From Candidatus Neomarinimicrobiota bacterium (lineage in GTDB: Bacteria; Fidelibacterota; Marinisomatia; Marinisomatales; S15-B10), in NCBI GenBank assembly GCA_036476315.1, contig JAZGBI010000090.1:1-45478 (forward strand): a stretch of DNA of 45,478 nucleotides. The letters run 5' to 3'. The position numbers and the translations under genes are program-made. Shown here in pieces: positions 43,769 to 45,478 of this stretch. Numbering within the stretch: the stretch's first letter is position 1; each line of letters opens with the position of its first letter. Below the pieces are notes generated by a model that saw only the letters and a program-made list of their open reading frames with translations, was not told the DNA's origin and made no database searches.

Positions 43769-44434
43769 ATGGTTAGCCCACGCCTACCCATCGCCAAGCA
43801 GGCCTGGGTGGAGCTGTCTCTTTCGACGGCCGCCTTCTTGACCGCCGGGTTTGGACTGGCCATCCGCCCAAGCGTGGTCACCGCTGTTCTCGCGGCATTC
43901 CTGGGCACGCTATGGGCTGCACTGATACTCTTCTTCCGCGACCCGGAAAGACATCCCCCGTCAGAGCTCGGAATCTTCACGGCGCCGGCCGACGGACGCG
44001 TGATGGAGGTGACCACCACCGAGGAACCGACCTTTATCAAAGGCCAAGCGGCCAAGATTGCCATCTTCATGTCGCTGCTGAATGTGCACGTCAACCGGGC
44101 GCCTGCTCACGGGTCCGTGGAATGGATCCAGCATGTTCCGGGGAAGTTCTTGGCTGCCTTCCGGCCCGAAGCCGCCACTCGCAACGAACACAACCTGATC
44201 GGCATGCTGCACGACGGTCAGCGCATCCTGGTTCGACAAATCGCCGGGATCCTCGCTAGGCGCATCGTCTGCAGTGTGAAACCGGGTGACACGCTTTATC
44301 CCGGCCAACGGCTTGGCATGGTCAAGTTCGGTTCCCGCGTCGAGGTCTTCCTGCCTCAGGATGTGCAGCCAACTGTCGCGGTCGGTGACCAGGTGCGCGG
44401 CGGCTCAACCATTATCGCACGCAGGTCGAGTTGA
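43769..44434 (+). CDS. psd: Phosphatidylserine decarboxylase (short, pyruvoyl type)
   Basis: 221 residues; the compact archaetidyl/phosphatidylserine-decarboxylase-related type. Two N-terminal membrane helices, FFRDPERHPP, IFMSLLNVHVNRAPAHG, AAFRPEAATRNEHN and the self-cleavage site KFGSRVEVFLP (Gly-Ser; the Ser becomes the pyruvoyl group). It makes phosphatidylethanolamine. pssA overlaps its stop by one base (TGATG), so the two are cotranslated. This pair looks more GC-rich than the regions upstream. Confidence 0.9.
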   Translation: MVSPRLPIAKQAWVELSLSTAAFLTAGFGLAIRPSVVTAVLAAFLGTLWAALILFFRDPERHPPSELGIFTAPADGRVMEVTTTEEPTFIKGQAAKIAIFMSLLNVHVNRAPAHGSVEWIQHVPGKFLAAFRPEAATRNEHNLIGMLHDGQRILVRQIAGILARRIVCSVKPGDTLYPGQRLGMVKFGSRVEVFLPQDVQPTVAVGDQVRGGSTIIARRSS

Positions 44435-45141
44435 TGGCCGATCTCTCTCAAGCCACAGCCTGGAAGCCTCGATTGGCCAATCTGATCACCTTCACGACGC
44501 TTGCGATGGCGATCGCCTCGATAGCGCTCTCAATCGAAGGGGCCTACCGGTTGGCGTGTGCGTTGATCCTGACTGGCTACTTGCTTGATGGAGTGGATGG
44601 CGAAGTAGCGCGACGCATGGGCGGCATTTCCGACTTCGGTACGCAACTCGATTCACTGGTCGATCTGGTTCATTTCGGAGTGGCCATTACCGTGCTGATC
44701 AGCCAGCACCTGCGTAATGGTCCGGTGGGGGGTTGGCCGATCTGGGTATTCCTGGTGGGCTACGTGATCGCTGCTTGTTTTCGACTGGCCCGCTTTAACC
44801 TCGCTGACGGAAACAACAAGCAGGTCACCACCGGCCTCACGATTTCGACTGGTGGCGCCTATCTGACTCTGACGGTGCTGGCGAACCTTGGATTCGGCCA
44901 GCCATTCGTTTCCGATTGGATCTTCCTCCCCTTGCTGCTGATCGTCTCGCTGCTGATGGTGAGTCGCATCCCCTTCCCGGACTTGAAAGGCCTGCTGCAC
45001 TATCGAGTCCCGGTGCTGGCCACTTTCGGCGCGGGCGCGCTCGTTTCCCTTTGGCTTTCCTGGGAATTCGGACTTTTTGCTATGTGGACCGTCTACGTCT
45101 TGTTTGGAACGATCCGAGCGGGAATCCGGGCCTTCGATTGA
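44434..45141 (+). CDS. pssA: CDP-diacylglycerol-serine O-phosphatidyltransferase
   Basis: 235 residues with several membrane helices. CDP-alcohol phosphotransferase signature DGVDGEVARRMGGISDFGTQ then LDSLVD (D-x2-DG-x2-AR-x8-G-x3-D-x3-D). It joins serine to CDP-diacylglycerol, giving phosphatidylserine for the Psd encoded directly upstream. An in-frame TTG lies 3 bp earlier; the ATG overlapping the psd stop is preferred. Confidence 0.9.
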   Translation: MADLSQATAWKPRLANLITFTTLAMAIASIALSIEGAYRLACALILTGYLLDGVDGEVARRMGGISDFGTQLDSLVDLVHFGVAITVLISQHLRNGPVGGWPIWVFLVGYVIAACFRLARFNLADGNNKQVTTGLTISTGGAYLTLTVLANLGFGQPFVSDWIFLPLLLIVSLLMVSRIPFPDLKGLLHYRVPVLATFGAGALVSLWLSWEFGLFAMWTVYVLFGTIRAGIRAFD

Positions 45142-45223
45142 ACCCCAACCTCCAACGCGCCCAAGGCCGGTTTCTGGCCGAATACGCGAATTTGTTGGCT
45201 CGCACCGTCCGGCTCTCAATCTA

Positions 45224-45287
45224 CGGCGAGCACGCGAGACTCGAACTCGCGACCTTCCCGACAGGGAAGTCGGGACGTTCTAACTGT
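45224..45287 (-). other. tRNA-like 3' fragment
   Basis: On the minus strand, just past the GIY-YIG stop, CAGTTAGAACG (D-loop-like) is followed by an anticodon-arm-like hairpin CCCGA...TCGGG and the T-arm AGGTCGCGAGTTCGAGTC, ending TGCTCGCCG. It resembles the 3' two-thirds of tRNA-Asp. No 5' acceptor partner is visible, so it is a fragment or mimic. Confidence 0.6.
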
Positions 45288-45478
45288 TCCTGGATTCGCG
45301 AGATTCTTCGATGAGTTTCACCAGCTGATTCCGGCTCCATTTCTTGATCTGCTTTTCCCGTCTCATTGCTTCTGATCGAGAATCAAAGCCTTCTGTATAG
45401 ACGAGTTTCCAGGGGCCCTTGTTCTTTGTGAAGGGAACGCGTCCTTCATTATGCCTGGTAAGCCTGGTCTTTATGTTA
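45280..45478 (-). CDS. GIY-YIG endonuclease family protein (YhbQ/URI type), partial
   Basis: About 65 C-terminal residues before the stop at 45280-45282; the GIY-YIG start is outside the window. The visible part (TRLTRHNEGRVPFTKNKGPW, then KLVYTEGFDSRSEAMRREKQ and IKKWSRNQL) is characteristic of the small UvrC-N-like/YhbQ group, including the catalytic-region Glu and the KK-x-x-R basic helix. Its 3' end abuts a tRNA-like fragment. Confidence 0.88.
   Translation of the reverse strand, partial: NIKTRLTRHNEGRVPFTKNKGPWKLVYTEGFDSRSEAMRREKQIKKWSRNQLVKLIEESRESRNS

Overview
The window is a 45.5 kb piece of a chromosome from an uncultured Gram-negative bacterium. It carries outer-membrane systems (a TonB-dependent receptor, a porin-cytochrome), many signal-peptide and lipoprotein genes, FabA/FabB and phosphatidylserine-type lipid genes. 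The mixture (tandem amidohydrolases, fused hydantoinase, TolB-like propeller protein, long non-coding spacers with degenerate repeats) would fit the FCB superphylum, but I cannot assign a phylum from sequence alone. No rRNA, intact tRNA, CRISPR array or complete insertion sequence was seen.

Layout. 1-13.4 kb: minus-strand housekeeping and catabolic genes (two amidohydrolases, LOG-type protein, fused hydantoinase/oxoprolinase, an N-domain-less ClpB), then plus-strand Na/Pi cotransporter. 13.5-17.5 kb: galactokinase, HPP membrane protein, and a cobalamin riboswitch in front of a TonB-dependent receptor. 17.6-23.3 kb: an accessory region with a small acetyltransferase, an exported O-methyltransferase, a TlpA-like thioredoxin, two alkylmercury-lyase (MerB) family genes and a metallophosphoesterase. 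23.6-31.9 kb: FolE, a TolB-like protein, YceI, a UbiA prenyltransferase, a broken arsR, and a three-gene cluster for a lipoprotein, a Cyc2-like outer-membrane cytochrome-porin and a diheme cytochrome c. 32.1-40.4 kb: a pentose (probably L-arabinose) cassette of xylulokinase, SSS symporter, ribulokinase, ribulose-phosphate epimerase, fucose/arabinose-isomerase-like protein and a DUF89 phosphatase, bounded by ~110-bp direct repeats. 41.3-45.5 kb: FabA/FabB, a small new ORF, Psd and PssA, and a GIY-YIG nuclease next to a tRNA-like fragment.

Main discovery: the gene at 19639-20490 is a MerB-family protein whose two family-invariant catalytic cysteine positions are both in-frame TGA codons (20200-20202 and 20368-20370). 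Each TGA is followed, after 20 and 19 nt, by a hairpin with the same GGTC apical loop (CTGGTCAG), which is the layout of a bacterial SECIS element. The simplest reading is a double-selenocysteine organomercurial-lyase-like selenoprotein, 283 residues long, which ordinary gene calling would truncate at residue 187. It is translationally close to a TlpA-type thiol oxidoreductase, and a cysteine-type MerB with a possible ArsR-type operator lies 2 kb downstream.

Secondary points: a Cyc2-like electron-transfer cluster; an AraD whose natural N-terminus is reached only by a -1 shift at a T TTA AAA slippery heptamer; a family of ~200-250 bp degenerate MITE-like units with IS3-like ends; and other direct-repeat-bounded non-coding segments. 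All functional calls rest on recognised motifs in translated sequence; no database search was possible.
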